Source of the DNA: Centropus unirufus
Taxonomy: Eukaryota; Chordata; Aves; Cuculiformes; Centropidae
Direction of reading: 5' to 3'
DNA: 64,000 nucleotides
Assembly: GCA_013397695.1 (NCBI GenBank)
Contig: VYZI01000526.1
Coordinates: 352,057 to 416,056 of the forward strand
Shown here: piece after piece, positions 46,646 through 61,000 of the stretch
How positions within the stretch are numbered: position 1 is the stretch's first letter
Layout of the letters: every line of letters begins with the position of its first letter
Made by a program: the position numbers and the translations under genes
The notes under the pieces: generated by a model
The model's input: the letters and a program-made list of their open reading frames with translations, nothing else
The model's database searches: none
Told to the model about the DNA's origin: nothing

Positions 46646-49600
46646 AGTAAGTTTTAAAAATTCAGGATTTTGCTTTCAGTACTGGAGTAGTTGAGTGTAG
46701 GAACGGTTACTGTATTTCCACTGTAAGGAACAAGGTGATGGGCTGAAGGAAGCCAAATCAATACTAGCTGGTGGCTGGCAGGTGGTATCAAGCTTCTTTC
46801 TTGGGAGCAAGAAAAAAATTGCTATGGAAAGAGGTTTGCTCTTGTTTAAGAGCTGCTGACTAGCATTCTCAGCAAAGAAATCAGAAGTTAGATCTGTTTC
46901 TCTAGCTAATAAATGGAGGAGCAGGTCCAGGGCTGACAGAGGCCTTTGCTCTTTAAGAGCTTGACTGATCTCAAATTAACTCTCCCTCTTTCTTTTTGAT
47001 TTATGTGTCAAAATATTGTAGTTGATCCAAGCCTCATACTTGTTTTTAATAGTCCTCTTTCTGTTGCCTAATGAGAAAGCTCTGAAAACAACAGTACTGC
47101 TAAGTGTTGCAAAAACATAATATTCATTAAATCAGTAAATAGCTCTATTGTGAAACTAGAACATCTCATCTTATCAAGTGTTAAAATACACTGACTTGCA
47201 ACAAATGCTTCTTAGCTGTCTGCACCTTCTGCAACAATGGGAGAAGTCTGAGGTAACTTTAGCAGACTTAGGCAGACTGACTTTAAATTCATGCCTGCCT
47301 TTGCCAAGAAGTCTAGAAAAACAAGCCTTACGTTTCTCCTTAGGTGAAACATCCGTAATAACATTTTGTCTTAACCTTTTGTCGTATTCTTAAGACAAAA
47401 AACAAACTCCTTCCAGCTTTGCTAAAAAGTCTAAATGTGAGAATTGAAGGGGTTAGTGTTTTTAAAACCTTATGAGTTGCACACTTTGCAACGACGACTA
47501 CTTTGTAGTGTATTTCTCCTAGAAGAATGAGGAAATTCTGGTGTTAGAAACAAGTTAGCTTATCCTGCTATTTCCCAAATAGTCTGCTTGGTAATAAATG
47601 AGGGACATTGCTTATCCTAAGAGCTGCAAAGCAGTGTGCTTGATGCAATATTGATGCTTGCTTATCCAGCAATATCAATAAGCTACTTAATTCTGGTTGC
47701 ACAGGAGGCTGTGGTCACTTTTGATGTGGCTGAAGCCCACTACTAAATTAAACACTACTGTTATCTAATGAATAGGTATGAAGCGGGATGGGTTTACTCA
47801 CCATATCAGTCACACATCGAGCATAGTTTCTGTCTTTTTATTATTTCCTTATTCATGTTCAAATTGCACAAAATTTGTTTGATGGTTGTAGTGATGAGCA
47901 AGACAGCCAGGAAGGTCTGTGGGCAAGTCCCCTAATCCAGGGGCAAACTTGACCTGTTTGTGGTGTTTGATTCCAAGGTGAATGGTTTGCTGAATATAGG
48001 GTATGATGCACCATTGTCTAATATTGGTACATTTCTTCTTGCCATCTCGACAGCTCTCTTCCAGCAAGAGGGTGGTAGCGTCAAAATCAGTACAACAGTG
48101 TTAATTCCACACTTGTGGTCTGCCACAAGGAGAGCTGAATTCACCTGAATTTCCACCGAATTCAGTGTGCATCCTGAGAAAGTATAAATCACCTCACAGG
48201 AAGGAGCTGTTTCAGGTTATGTATTTTCTGTCAAGCTCATCCTTTTGTTTTTGCATTGAATTGTCTTTTAAGCTGACTCTTTGGAAAATTTGCATGGATT
48301 AACTCATATTGGGTTTAGCAAAATTTGTTTTAACAATGCAAATTCATTTGCAGAGATTTTTTTGATGTAATGTAAGCCTGCTCCCACTAGAGGTAAGCTG
48401 GACCGCAAGCCATTTGCACCATGAAAAGTGATTTTATATCCAGAAGGTGTTCTGAATAATTTCATTAAGTAAGTTTCTATTTTAGGTTATCTTTATGCAC
48501 CTTTGCTGTAGCGACAAGGCCTTGGAACAAGAAATGCTATTTATTTATATCAACTGACTTGCTAAAGTTGTGTTTGGTTCCACAAATATTCTGTGCAAGT
48601 ACTATGTGGGTATTTCTGTCCACTTCTAACCAGTGTCATACAGACTTTTTATATGGAAATGGTTATTCACAAAAGTTTTATTTAAACAATGAAAGAAAAT
48701 CACTTGAAAACTTTATCAGTGTTTGTGTCTTTGAGAACCCGTTTCTGATGTCTGTGAAGATCCTGCTGCTGCTCCTCATTTCCCTGAGTGACCCAGCCTC
48801 ACCATGTTTTTCTGACTGCTGAGATGTGTGGTCAAACAGACATTGACAATTCTGCAGTGTTTGAATGAGTTTAATATGGCACAGATTCTTGAATGTACAG
48901 TGTGTAAAAAGAAAACAAAAAACCCATTCCTGACAGAAGGAGGTTTCCTAGTGTGTGCCTGTAGCACCAGGCAGCCGATTACATAGACATGGACAATTGC
49001 TCATTGTTGCAAAATGAAAACCTAATCCATAGAAATACATGGGAAAACTCTTGTGGGCTGTAATGCTGCTCAGGAGGTTGGAAATCTTGGCATGTGTGTC
49101 CTTCTCAGTCCCCAGGGCTCATGCGCCAGCTGTTGGCTTTGAATGTTCCCTTGTGCTCCAGACCTCTTCCTTGTGCTTTTTTATTCTCTTTCAGAGTAAG
49201 CCTTTGCGTCCTTGTATTTTAACTGGAAATCAAAGATTGCAGATTTCCTTTTTGGACACTTGCCATCACCTTTATCTGACTTCCCTCCCCGAAATACACT
49301 TTTATCATTAAAATAAAAATGCAGTCTCTCTACAACAGATAGTAGCCAGAGCAGCAGTGCTGTAAGGAGCTGGATTTTATGTCCTCTGCCAAAGGCACAA
49401 ATCCTTTCAGCTGTCAACTGTTGTTGTTGATTTGCCATAAGGTTTTTATTTAAAGTGCAACATTTTAAAAATAAACATTCACATTTTGTGGTGGATTCCA
49501 AAACATGGCACCTTTACTCACAAAAAACACTTGGTATTTTTCTTTTTTTTTCTGGCTTCTCTGCATTACAGCTAGTATACTATTCTTGTTCTGCTGAGCT

Positions 49601-52600
49601 GTCTTTCTGTGTCTGCAGAATTATTGAAGGAACTTTTGTCTCCCAACGCCTTACTGGCATATCACTCATTTCAGTGCATTTTGCTAATTCATCATTGCCT
49701 GTGTTTCAGTCTGGCCTGTTCTGTGGGCTCTGTCACCCTTCTGTCACAGAGCAGAATTTGGCCTGACTGACGTGGCCAAGGCAGTTCTTGGTCTTGATGC
49801 CTTGAAGATTTTCCTCCACTGGGGCCAGCAAGGAAGGGAGCCTCAGCTAGAATACAGTGGGAAGATTACCTGGATTAGGATTAATTTCACTTTTTACTTA
49901 CCTGGAACTGTTTCAAATGTTTGCATCACTGGAAGCGGGATCAGGCAAACAGGAAAGGTTAGATCTTTCGTAACAGCCATCCGAACAGTTCAGACTTCAG
50001 ATGTCTTTGAATCTGCGGTTTGATTCTTCCTCAAAATCTTTGTTCAGTGCAGACTTATTCCATGAATGCTTCCCCGGTGCTCAATGGTATTGTTGGTTAG
50101 CCAGGGTGTTTGTGTGTGCTGAAACTTGGGTCATGAAGCAGCTGCGAAAAACAATCCCGTTTACTTGACAAAGTGTGAAACACCCAGTCATGCCCTGTGC
50201 TGCACTTCAATGGAAATAACTGGAGGGGCTACTGTGATATATTCAGTGTTTTGGAAAATCAGGATTTACTGGTGAACACAAGTCCATGGGCCCTTTTCTT
50301 AGTGCAATAATATCTGGGTTTTCCTCTGTAGCCTAAAGCATTTCTCTGCAATCAGCCTTTTCCAGCCCTTTCCCTTTGATCACTCCTTATCTCTGTTCAC
50401 TCAGAAACCCATTTCCTGGGATTATTTCTTTTGATTGCTTCATCATGCCTTCTGGAGCGCGGATTAGTAATAAATGCTCTTTACCTTTGCTATGTGTGCT
50501 TTTCTATGTATATATTGTCTTTCATGTATTTTGCTAAAGCTTAAGATGAAAATAATTAATACTAGCAAAAAAGACTGTTATGACTCCAAACTCATAACTG
50601 ACTTGCGATCTTTACCTGGAAGAAAGCACGTGCTTAGTTTATTGAAGCAGAACTGCATCTGATGTGCTTGAGCTCATAGAAGAGAAGGTAAGAGGACAGT
50701 GGGGCTTGGTGTGTATGTAGTTAACTTTGTCCTTTTTTGGGGCAGCCAGCACTGCTCTTCTATAGTTTTACCCAGGTGTTTAGTAGGAACTTTAATTATT
50801 AATTTGAATGTGGGAAAGGCACCTTGGTGTTTAAACAAAATGTACAATAAGAAAATAGGGATTACAAGCTGGAAAAGCAGAGTTGGAAATGACAGTTGGG
50901 ATTGAGTACAGACCCTGAAATTTCAGGCAACTATGTAATAATATTTAGCCTGAAGGGTTATCTATTTTTTAAACTGTTCTTTGCCCGTCACAAAACACAG
51001 GCAATACCATGTGCCTTATGACAAGCTGAGTACCTTCTCTGTAAAGCTTTGGAACTGTAATATGGCACAGAAAATAGGTAGTAGATGAAGAGCGTCACCA
51101 GCCTTTTGGGAGAGTTGAATATTGAGAGAAAGCAGTACTCAGAAACTGCCCTTTCTCAATCGTGCTTTCCTGGCCGTGTATCCAACAGCAGGAGATCTGC
51201 AGTTCCTAACATCTTCCCAATGGTGTAAGGCTCAAGAAAGAAAAGCATGGAACAAAAGTAAATAAAAATAATGGTTATTTTTTTTGTCTCACATCTCCAA
51301 AGTCTTTCTACGTGTTCAGCCTGGGTTCGGTTTGCAGTTTCAGGCCGTATATGTCCTCGGTCATGTAATTTAAAGCATTTAATCTGTGGAAAGCTCGTTG
51401 ATATCAGAGCAATAAATAGGCACATCCTTAGTAAATGTCAGCTCTCATCTGAAATGTCTTCCCTGAATCCTGGGTTGCCTTGGGTCTGCAAAGCCTTCCC
51501 TGTCTCCTGGAGCCTGGGAAGAAGAGAAGTGCCAAGAGGTTGCACGCAGAGTGTCTCGGTGACAGCCTTAACGTCATGATTCAATCAGAGAAAATGCAGC
51601 TAAATAGGTAGTGCTTCAAAATAGTTGGCTGTGAGGGAGAAATCCATGCAGAGCTAACTGAAAATAACGATGTTGCTAACGCCTCAAGGCCTGCCACCTT
51701 ATATCCAAATGTGTGAGGTGTTGCACCAAACCCTGCCAGGTTGTGTTGATGGTGCTCAGGGCCCACCCTCTGTGCTTTGCAGGTGATGGAAGCAAGCAAG
51801 GATTTCAGGTGTGCTTGGTAGAATGTCAGCCTGGACCACAGCTCTTGCCAGCACTGTGCGCTTGCTCCTGACCTGTCTGGTTTGGATTTTAGTAGAATAG
51901 AGGTGAGACTAGTTTGAGTTTTTATGAATTTTTTTTTCTGTTGATTTTTATTATTTGGAAATTAAGACAAAAAATATGTCAAGGTTTTTTTTTGTTTTGT
52001 TTTCTGGGGATTTTTTTTGTTTCATTTTGGGTGTTTGTTTTGCTTTTAATTTTTTTATTTATTTTTTTTTTGGCTTGTGGCCAAGAATGCTTCCTACTGC
52101 CATTCTGCGGTGGTTGGCTCTGAAGGCATGGAATGGAAAGAAATTGCTTTTGGTAAGCAAAAATAGAAGAGTGTTCCAGGAGGGACATGACCTTCTGATG
52201 TAAAGAGCATGTGCAAAATAGCACTGAGCTATGCACACAGTACTTAGTTCTATGTCCAGAAGTGCCTGCAGCATTATAAAGCACGCTCAAACCTGGTTAC
52301 ACTCTGTTCTGATTGCAAAGTAGCTTTATTTGGATAACTTTCCTGCAGCTAAAAGGATTTGGGTCACGGGAGAGAGGAGGTGCTGGCAGGAAAGGACTGA
52401 GACAGGAGGCAATGAAAGCAGGGGGTTGTACTGTGTTATTTTTAAGTAAAGGCTTCCAGAGTTATCATTGGTCTGTGCTGTTAGTTAAGAGCTTTTCCGT
52501 GAGGTTTTCTCCTTCATTTCTTTGTGATTCTATCTCAGAAGGTGGAATTGTGAGGTGCTGTGTCCAATGATGCAGTTCCATGACCTGTGGGCTCCTGACA

Positions 52601-55600
52601 ACAGAAAAGTCTCAGGATGGTCACACATTCCTGGCAGTCTGCAGCAGGGGAGTCCAGAGAGAGGAAAGGGTGGGACGGTAGAGAGGGGTAAAGAGAAGAA
52701 GAGCTGAAAGCACATCTTTGTGCAGTGGAGAAAGATAAAAAGGATGAGTAAATAAACCTAAATCTCCACTGTGAGCTCCTGAAGAGTGGGTGCAGGCTGA
52801 CCCTGTGCTCATTGATGCCCTTCAGCATTGGATTCCCCTGGAAATAGAAATAATCTGCTTGGGCAGCAGCAACTGCTGTCTGCAGGTAGAGCCCCAGCCT
52901 GCAGCATGCAGGTTGCACACGCAGCCTCTGCTTGCCTTCGCTGCAGCTGCAGACAGATGTGTTCTGACAGAGGAAGGGGTCACCTCAATTATTGATGGCA
53001 TGTACGGTATGCTCGCTTTCATAGTGAGACATTTAAAGCAGGCTGTTTTTTTTCTAATCCTTCAGAGGAAAGCGTGTAAAATGGAGGGTGGAAAACAGTT
53101 ACAGAAAATAGGTCATTTGGGCTGATTTGGAAATCAACGTGAGGTGAAAAATAAGAAATTTGTTTGCTGTGAATGCACTTTATCTGAGAATACAAGTTCT
53201 AGTGTCTTTTTGTTACTGCTTAAAACCTTAGATTCAATATCAGAAACGGCTTGGTCTGAAACCTCTCTTGATTCATCACTGGGGCCACGCTTTGAGAATA
53301 CAATTTTTTTTTCTGCTCACAAAACACTTACACAGGTATTTTCATTCCCATTCTTACCTGTCAGTTTGAACTTTTGTCTGGGAACAGCCAGCTGAACGTG
53401 GACTGGGGACCTCATTCTGCCCCATCAAGGCAGAAGTAGTTTTCCTATGGACTGGTGTAGGAATAGCAGCTTTGCTGAGGGTGGGAACAGATGTGGAGTG
53501 ACCTCTTATCCTCCACTGTGCCACGGGTGTGGAGGTAAAGTAGTTGTCTCTTAGGTTGTACGTTGTTTTCTGGTTCTTTGATTATTTAGTTTTTAATATC
53601 CTATTCTCATATTTCGCCTTATACCTGGCCATCTCAAAATATTATTATTATATTATCCCATATTATTTTAATCCCACATCTCTCTCAGGAACCTGAGATG
53701 TTTAGTTACTGTCACTGCCTGCATTGTGGATCCAGTCTGGATGGTTTTGGCTTTAATCTTGATGACAGCAGTGAATGCCATGGAACTCAACCCGATGATA
53801 AATATTTTCACAAGCTTTAATGTTCTCTGCTTGCTGTTCTCAGGTGCAGAAGTCCTTCTTTGATTCTCATAGCAGAAAAAGTTTTCCCTTGCTTGAAGGA
53901 GCGGCTCTTACGCTATCCCCTTTTCCCCCTCAGCCAGGATACTGAAAACACAGTTGGGTGGTAAGGATTTAATTTTTTCATTCAGCAACAGAGCAAGACT
54001 CAGCAATTAGTTTCAGAGAGGGCCATGAGATGGTCCTTAGGCATTCTTAGGCAGCTGTTGATCTCGATTTCTTTGGCAAGGTGTGACAGACAAGCTCTGT
54101 GGTGTGTTCCCGGTCCTCTGACAAGATTGGTTTTCAAAGCCCTTATTCTGCATGGAGTGATCTTCTCCATCCCTTCACGAGCAAAGAAGGCGGCTGCCAG
54201 CCAACTGCTAGACTGACACGTCCATTTTCTATTTTCATAATTGAGTCTTTTGAGCAAACCCATAGGAGTAAAAAGATTGCAGAAGCTGTAGTTTTACAAA
54301 TCTGACTGTTGGGAGCCCATTAAACAGGAGACTGGGGAGGGAGGAGGGGGTGGCCACTCCTTGTGACCTCACCCTGTGTCATGAAGCTCCATCTCAAGAG
54401 TGCTGAGAAGAGCTTGGACTTGACAAGTATCCTCTAATTTTATTTCTTCTCTTATTTAAAAGTTCCATATTCCACAGCAGATATAGATTTTAAGGCCCTA
54501 AGATGCCTTAAAGTACATTTACCTTTCAAAGACAGTTGGAAGGATAAAAATTTGCTTGGGTAAACGAGCACTTACTGGGTAAATCCTAAGGAAGACCCTA
54601 ACTGGGGTCGTATCAGGTGCATGGAAGTGTTTGGTGAAAGGTAAGAGCACAAGCCACTCCCTCTGTCACCTAGTGCAGCCAAGGCAGTGCTTCAGTTGCC
54701 GCAGAATTGCTCAGCAGCACATTGTAAGGTGTCCAAAAGCAGACACTTGCTCCAAAGAGTATCTCTGAGGTGCTTCACCTTCCAGCCTTACTCTCACCTT
54801 GCTGAGACCAAAGCCTGAAGCCCTGGAGTGAGAAAACAGATTTTTGCCATCATTTTCATATTTCTGTGTACAGAAAGTGCCTTGGGAGGCAAACATCAGG
54901 CCAGTGCCTGGCTAAGGCTGTGTAGTGCAGAGGTCTCCTCTCTTAAACGGAACTAAAGCAGAGAAAGTCTAATTCAGCTCAGACTCGCTAGAACAACAGC
55001 AACTTTTTATAATGACCTCCTGTAATCACCTCAGGGCTGCTTGTAGGAACTTGCTAATCATCTGGATCGACTGGGGTGGTGACATTCATCTCCTGGTTCA
55101 TTTCAGTATGGTCTCAAACATCAGTCCAGCCTCTGCCAGTCACAGTAATTATCTTTTATCGCTCTTGCAGATTGCTTTTCCCTAGAGCAAAGTCCTGGTA
55201 TTTTTTCATTACCACAGCAAGGAGACAAGGCTCGGTGACAGGGAGTGACAGTGATTTTTTTATTTATTTATTTTTTATATTTCATTCCAAAACAAAGGCT
55301 TGCTACTGAATAGTCCTAGCTGAGATCCTATTCAAAGCTCATCACTACAGCATCTGTGGCTTCCCAGCAGCTACCAAGCAACAGGACTGACTGCTCTTGT
55401 GCATTAGTCCAAACTGACACTCACCTTGTTCCAGCTGGCGGCTCTGCTGCCTTCCTTATAATAGTTGCATTTTAACAGTGTGCTCCAAAACAAAAGAAAT
55501 GCCTATTTCCTCCAATGTTTAGAGCTCTCATTTGCTCCTTCATTTTTAATTGATTCTTTGTGTTAAAAAAATATACAGGAGGAGGAAAGTAACAAGCAGC

Positions 55601-56672
55601 AATCTGGCTAAGCAGCTTCTGCCTCTTCCTTGGGCTGAAATCCTGGGAACTGAGCAAGGATTTTCTCTCTCTGCATTTTCTGGCCTTGAACTCACATATT
55701 CATTTTTACAGAAAAGAAAGGACTCATCAGCTTTTGAGGATCACCAAACGTGAGTGTTTGTGTCGAACAGCAGACAAAAGTAAAAGGATAAAATCCTGGT
55801 AAAGGTTTCATGTCAGTGGGTGTTTGTAAGTTATTTTGGTATTTGCTAATGGACCAGATGAACTATGGGTCATTGTCTATGTTCTTACACCTTTCAGATT
55901 CAGGGGTCACCTCCAGGGGCCCTCCTGCCCCCGTCTTCAAAAAGCAGCAGACTATTTCCTCCCAAAGTCATCGATACTGCAGAGCAGATATGTAAGTGTA
56001 TTTGGGGAAGTGTGTGTCCGTCATGTTTCACTCAGCAGCCTCAGCTGCAGCTGGGATGGACTCGGGCTCTCACGTGTCAATATTAAATGTGGCCCTAATC
56101 ACTGGGGAGTGGCAGGGGTAACCCTGCACCTTTGCAGCTGCACAGGGCATTGTATTCCAGAAGTATGGCACACCAGCTTGCACAATTGGGACGAGCCCAG
56201 CATAAATTTGTGCATTTTGTATTGTCTATTTTCTGTGTGCTCATCTCTTGTAATTCCTGCTAAATATTCACAGTTCCATGGCTGCCAGGCTGTATCAAGA
56301 ACCAAAGCTCCTGGGAAATCCTGCTGCTTTCAAATACATACAGATAATTTTCGAGTCGGAGGCAAATGCAATTCGTATTGCTTCAGCCAGGCTTGGCATG
56401 CATTCCCAAGCCTAGAGGTGCAGCATGACTTGCTGGGGATCACCAGAGTGCTCAGAAAACCTGCCAGAGGAGGTCCGAGCAGGTCGAGTGCTTACAGAAA
56501 TGAGTGCCTGGAAGAGGAATAGGTGTTGTTTCCATGCGAGTTTTATACCAATACAGTACATGAGAAAAAGCACAAACCACCTGCCCATCCCTCTGCCCAC
56601 AGACATGCTTTGAGGTAAGCCTAGGATGTTGAGCACATTTAGCAATGTGAAGCTGTTACTCCTCCCATATGG
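46646..56672. other. FITM2-GDAP1L1 convergent interval, including FITM2 3'UTR
   Basis: Ten kb downstream of both genes. Candidate FITM2 polyadenylation hexamers AATAAA occur at 46908, 47593, 49312 and 49470; which is used cannot be told. A T-rich low-complexity tract lies at about 51925-52075. A 228-codon open frame at 55836-56522 has no recognisable domain. No RNA gene seen. Confidence 0.6.
51925..52075. repeat. T-rich low-complexity tract
   Basis: Many runs of 6-11 T separated by G or GG (TTTTGTTTTG-like and TTATTTA-like). It shows no clear source element. Confidence 0.8.
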
Positions 56673-56678
56673 TTTATT
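56673..56678 (-). terminator. GDAP1L1: candidate polyadenylation signal of GDAP1L1
   Basis: AATAAA on the minus strand, about 1.04 kb beyond the stop codon. Nearer candidates were not seen. Usage is inferred. Confidence 0.4.
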
Positions 56679-57711
56679 GAGGATCTCAGTTTTCAAAGCA
56701 TGAGTTTTCAGTAGCAGTGAGGCCCGTTATTCTCTCCAACATGCAAAAGGCACAAGAAAGTCATCAACGTGATTCTGTGCAAAGTCTCTCTAAGAAAACA
56801 CACAGCGAGGAAATGACAGAAAAGAGCCCCCGGTGGCAGAGAAAGCCAAAGTGCCTTCAGGAAAGTGCTGAAAAGGTCTGAAAATGGTTGTATTTTTTCA
56901 GAGTCCAGATATGCTCAGTCGGTGAAAGACGCATTGCAAATCCTTGAAGGAAAATTCAAGAAACGGAGCCAAAAGGCTTAAAACAATAATCTCCTTCATG
57001 TGCCAAAATTCAGGATGGAAGTCAAAATGATTTATCTCAGGAAAAAAGTATGGCAGTTAAAGACAGACATTAAAGTCTTTAAAAAAAAGCCCACCAAAAC
57101 CAGACATAGAAAGTGGATACATTCTAAGAGCAGCTCAATAAAAAATATTCCTTTTAATGAAAATAATTTAAAAAATGGATAGTTGATGAACACAAATCCA
57201 CCTTGACTGTGACCAGCTACTGCACCCAGGAAAGCTTCCAAGCACGACAACACAATGCCTTCTGGGAGAAGGAAGTTCCTACTCCCCGCATGTGCGAAAT
57301 GTGGATGGTGAAAAATTTGGAAACACAAACGTACAGGATTGAATGTCCAAGCCCCAGTAATTAAATTGGGTGTTGGGAAACTTCCTGGGGTTCCCGTCTC
57401 TCCCATCGGAGCCGGCCGGTGCTGGAGGTGGCATCACTTCCTGGTGGGCATAGCTGAGCCCGTGAACCCCTGAGCCTCTTGCTGGAGTTGAATACTGAAA
57501 CCTAAAAAAGGCATTTACAAGTTGACACATTTTTTGTTGTTCTTGTTGTCTTATTTCCTTGCAGTATACGTTTCTACTTCTAGACTATGGAATGTTACAT
57601 TAAACAATATAATTATTCATTACCTTGCTTCAAATTTCATTACAGTTACTGAGGCTTCATCATAATTTCACACAGCACAGAGACACCAAACTAAACACCA
57701 AGCAGCCAGCA
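56679..57711 (-). other. GDAP1L1: GDAP1L1 probable 3'UTR
   Basis: Sequence between the stop codon and the candidate polyadenylation hexamer. A/T-rich near 57100-57200 and 57540-57690. Open frames here are not supported as coding. Confidence 0.5.
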
Positions 57712-58055
57712 CTAGATGTATTTTTTCTTTAAGTACCAATAAGCAAAATATCCCATTCCCCCCAGAGATCCCATCAGGAAGGAGGCTCCGAAGAAGGAGG
57801 GAGGTTTCCGCTTGACCAGCCTGAAGGCATTGGGTACCACTGCGGAGAGGAGTGTGGTATGGATATCTCCCAAAACTTTCCTGAAGGCGAAGCGTTTTTG
57901 TATCCTGTCGAAGAAGGACTGTAGGTTAGGTCTGCTACCATCCTCCCAGTATTTCTTAGAGAGTCCCAGAAACTTGAGGCGGTGCAGGGTAGCTCCTAAC
58001 AAGACATCGGCTAAAGTGAAGACGCATCCGCAGAGCCAGAGTTCGCACTTCTGCC
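57712..58055 (-). CDS. GDAP1L1: GDAP1L1 terminal coding exon (GST-C and tail anchor)
   Basis: Acceptor CTCTCCAG, then GG completing Gly, and 113 residues from QKCELWLCGC to YWYLKKKYI with a TAG stop at 57712-57714. The hydrophobic stretch FLMGSLGGMGYFAYWYL near the end is a single membrane span. Confidence 0.97.
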
Positions 58056-61000
58056 CTGGAGAGAGAGAAGCGACAGCGTGGATAGGGTAGGAAGAAACCC
58101 TTGGGGGAGCAGCTAAAGGCTTGTAAAAGAGACCCGTGAGGTCAGGAGCATTTACAATGGACCTGGGGTGCTTTTTCTCAGCTCTCTGCTGTCTTAAGAG
58201 ATCAGACCCCACCTACCAGGCTGTGTGATAGAGGGGATGTGGGGCCACAAAGCCAGGAATACAATATGATCATTTCTAGCCCATTTTATATTTCATTTAT
58301 AGAACATAGAAACTTCTGTTTGCAAAATGGTTTTGTCATCTCTTCAAGTGAAGTGCTGCAGGAAATAGCAACTTCCCATACCCAGAAGGTCCCTGGAAAA
58401 AGGCCCTTGCGCCCCCTTGAAGGAAGATGCAGTGCAGAGACCCCTTCTGCTCTGTGAAAGCTCAAGGACAGCAGCAGTGTTTGTCCTTGCCTGTACCTGG
58501 AGCTGTTTCAAGAGTGTCACGTTTAACTTGTCCTATTTTAGGGTTGTAAGGAAACCTAAGGAATCGAAAACATTCGTTGGCCTAGCCTGGCTGCTCTCCC
58601 TGCGTGCTGCTTCTGTCCCCTCTCCTGCAGCAGGGACCCAGCCCTGGGATGTAAAACTGCCAGCACTTCCACACCAAGAGCCAGAATTTGGGGGAGTTCG
58701 CTTGGTGCGAATGCTGGGCATGAGCAGAGGCAACAAAGTATTGGTGGGCCCTGGTTAGAGGAGCCCCTGGAAACAACCTCACCAGAGAGATGTCCAGGAA
58801 TAAACCAAGCTGTTGTTAGGCTGGAAGAAGCAGGTTGAGGCCAGGACAGTGTTAAAGGGATGTGCAGACAAGGAGGAAAAGAAGGAGGGGCACAAAACCT
58901 GTTCCCAACAAGCTTGAAACCCCGGCTTTGCACCAGATCCTTAATTTTGAGGCTCTTCCATTCTCCTGTGGCTGTTATATCCAGGAGTGAGAGAGCGGCA
59001 CCTTTATCGCACCCCCCTGCAGGCTCTGGTGCTGCAAGGCTGTCTGCAGGGCCAAGCCAGGGGAATTACTGGTAATTAACAGCCCTTTATTGTAGCCACT
59101 TGGCAGCCTGCCTAATCCTGCTGGAGGCTCAGGCCAAGTGGACAGATTGCCTGGGCCTAATTAGTCAATAAATATTGTCAATGACTAATTATCTGTGGGG
59201 GTGCTGCAGCCAGAGCCTCTTGGGTGCTTTGGAGACCCTAAGGATGCTCTTGCTCAGAGGTAAGGGAAGCCTGGCTGAGGTGCCTGCCTCTTTTCCAGGC
59301 ACTGCTGAGGGCAGAGGAGAAAGCCCACATGTGGATGTGACTTTGGGAGATCTGGCCCTACCCCTCCTGGCTCTGGGCTTGCACCCACTGCTGGAGAAAT
59401 GTGGGCAATTCATCCCCTGTGCAGGTGCAGCAGCCCCAGCTCAGATCAGCCTCTCCCAGGGCTGTGGCAGGGGGTCACCCTGTGCTCCTGCAGCATCTCC
59501 CACCCTCCTCCTGCCCTGCTCTGTCCGCATTCCGGCAGCTTGGGCTGTGTGGGAGGAGAGCTGCTGCACTGCAGCTCCTGGGAAGTTGCCAAAGGGCTGG
59601 TGCTTGTGCCTGCTGCTGAGATCCTGACCTGGCTGTGAGTGGGGAGGGGTGAGCTGGGGGGCCTGGAGCAGAGGGATCAACCAGAACACATGGATCAAAG
59701 GCAGCAGAATGCCAGGTGCTGGCAGCAGCCACTGCTCCAGGCACCCAGGACGCCCTCTGAGGGCACCTCACCAGGCTGAGCTGTCCCAGTGCTCGTAGCA
59801 GTTAATTAGGGGGTTGTTGGAGGCAATGAGGGCAATTAGGCAGGATGCTGTTGTAAATGCATCAGGGCTCTCAGCAAATTCCCAATCTGGTGCCTTGCAG
59901 GGCCTGACATTGGCACCTCTGAGTGCCCTTTGGTGCAGCCCCAAGCGTGACGCACGCCTTCCCGTGGCTGAGGCCAACCCTGGGGGCAGGGACACCTGGG
60001 GGGCCATGACCTGATTAACTGCATCTAGGCTCTGCTCTGGGGCTGGCACTGCCACCAGCCCTCCCACCACCGGGGTTCTGAGCCCTGCTGGCACGGGGGA
60101 CGGGAGAATGACGGTGTCACTTGAGGTGATGGCAGGACAAGTGATGCCCAGCTGTGCCCATGCATCCCTGTCTGCCAGGGTGCTGGGGTGGCTCTCAGCA
60201 GGCACCCAGCCTCATGTATTTGATGTCGGGGATGGCTGGTGTTCCTCTCTCCCACCCGCTGGTGTTTGACGCAGGTTCTCTAAAATCTCCCACCGTTACG
60301 GGGCCCTTTGTATTCCCATTGGGTTTCCCTGCCTGTGCTCCACTAGGATGTGCCACAGCCCCGCAGCCAGCAGGGACTTGGCTGCAGGTGACATCCCCAG
60401 CCCTGCTCCTTCAGCAGTCTGCGCTGCTTGTGGTGCAAGAGCCCGGGGCCACCTGCTCCTTCCTGAATCAGCCAGGTCATCAGTTGGTGGCAGCCACTCA
60501 CTGGGGCAGAGGGGACCTGCCACCACTCTGCAACGACTTTGGAATTCCCACAGAGCAGCCATGAGGAGAAGGGTCCCCCTGTGCCCTTTGGCAAGGGGTA
60601 AGGGGGTTCCTCAGGGCAGGGGTGGTTTGCTAGATGTTCGTAAGACCATGGGTGCAAAAACAACAGTGCACACAAAAGCAGAACCCAGCAGCAGCCCCAG
60701 CCCCACTGGGGGTTGCCATGTAGGGATGCTCATCAAGCACAAAGCCATCAGCTGCTCCTGGCATTGCACCTCAGTCTCATGTGGAAAAAAACCCCATAAA
60801 TGCAGCCCAGGACCTACCTTGGTACTCCAGTTTCCTCTTCTCCAGCTCTGCCTCAATCTGGTCCAGCACCATCGCTAGCTCACCAAGGATCTTCTTCAAG
60901 TAGTTCACGTCATCGTGCTCCAGGATCTTGGCCTGGATAGAAAGTGGGGTTAGGATGGATGGATGGATGGACGGACAGGTGTCTTTGCAGCCGTGCAGGG

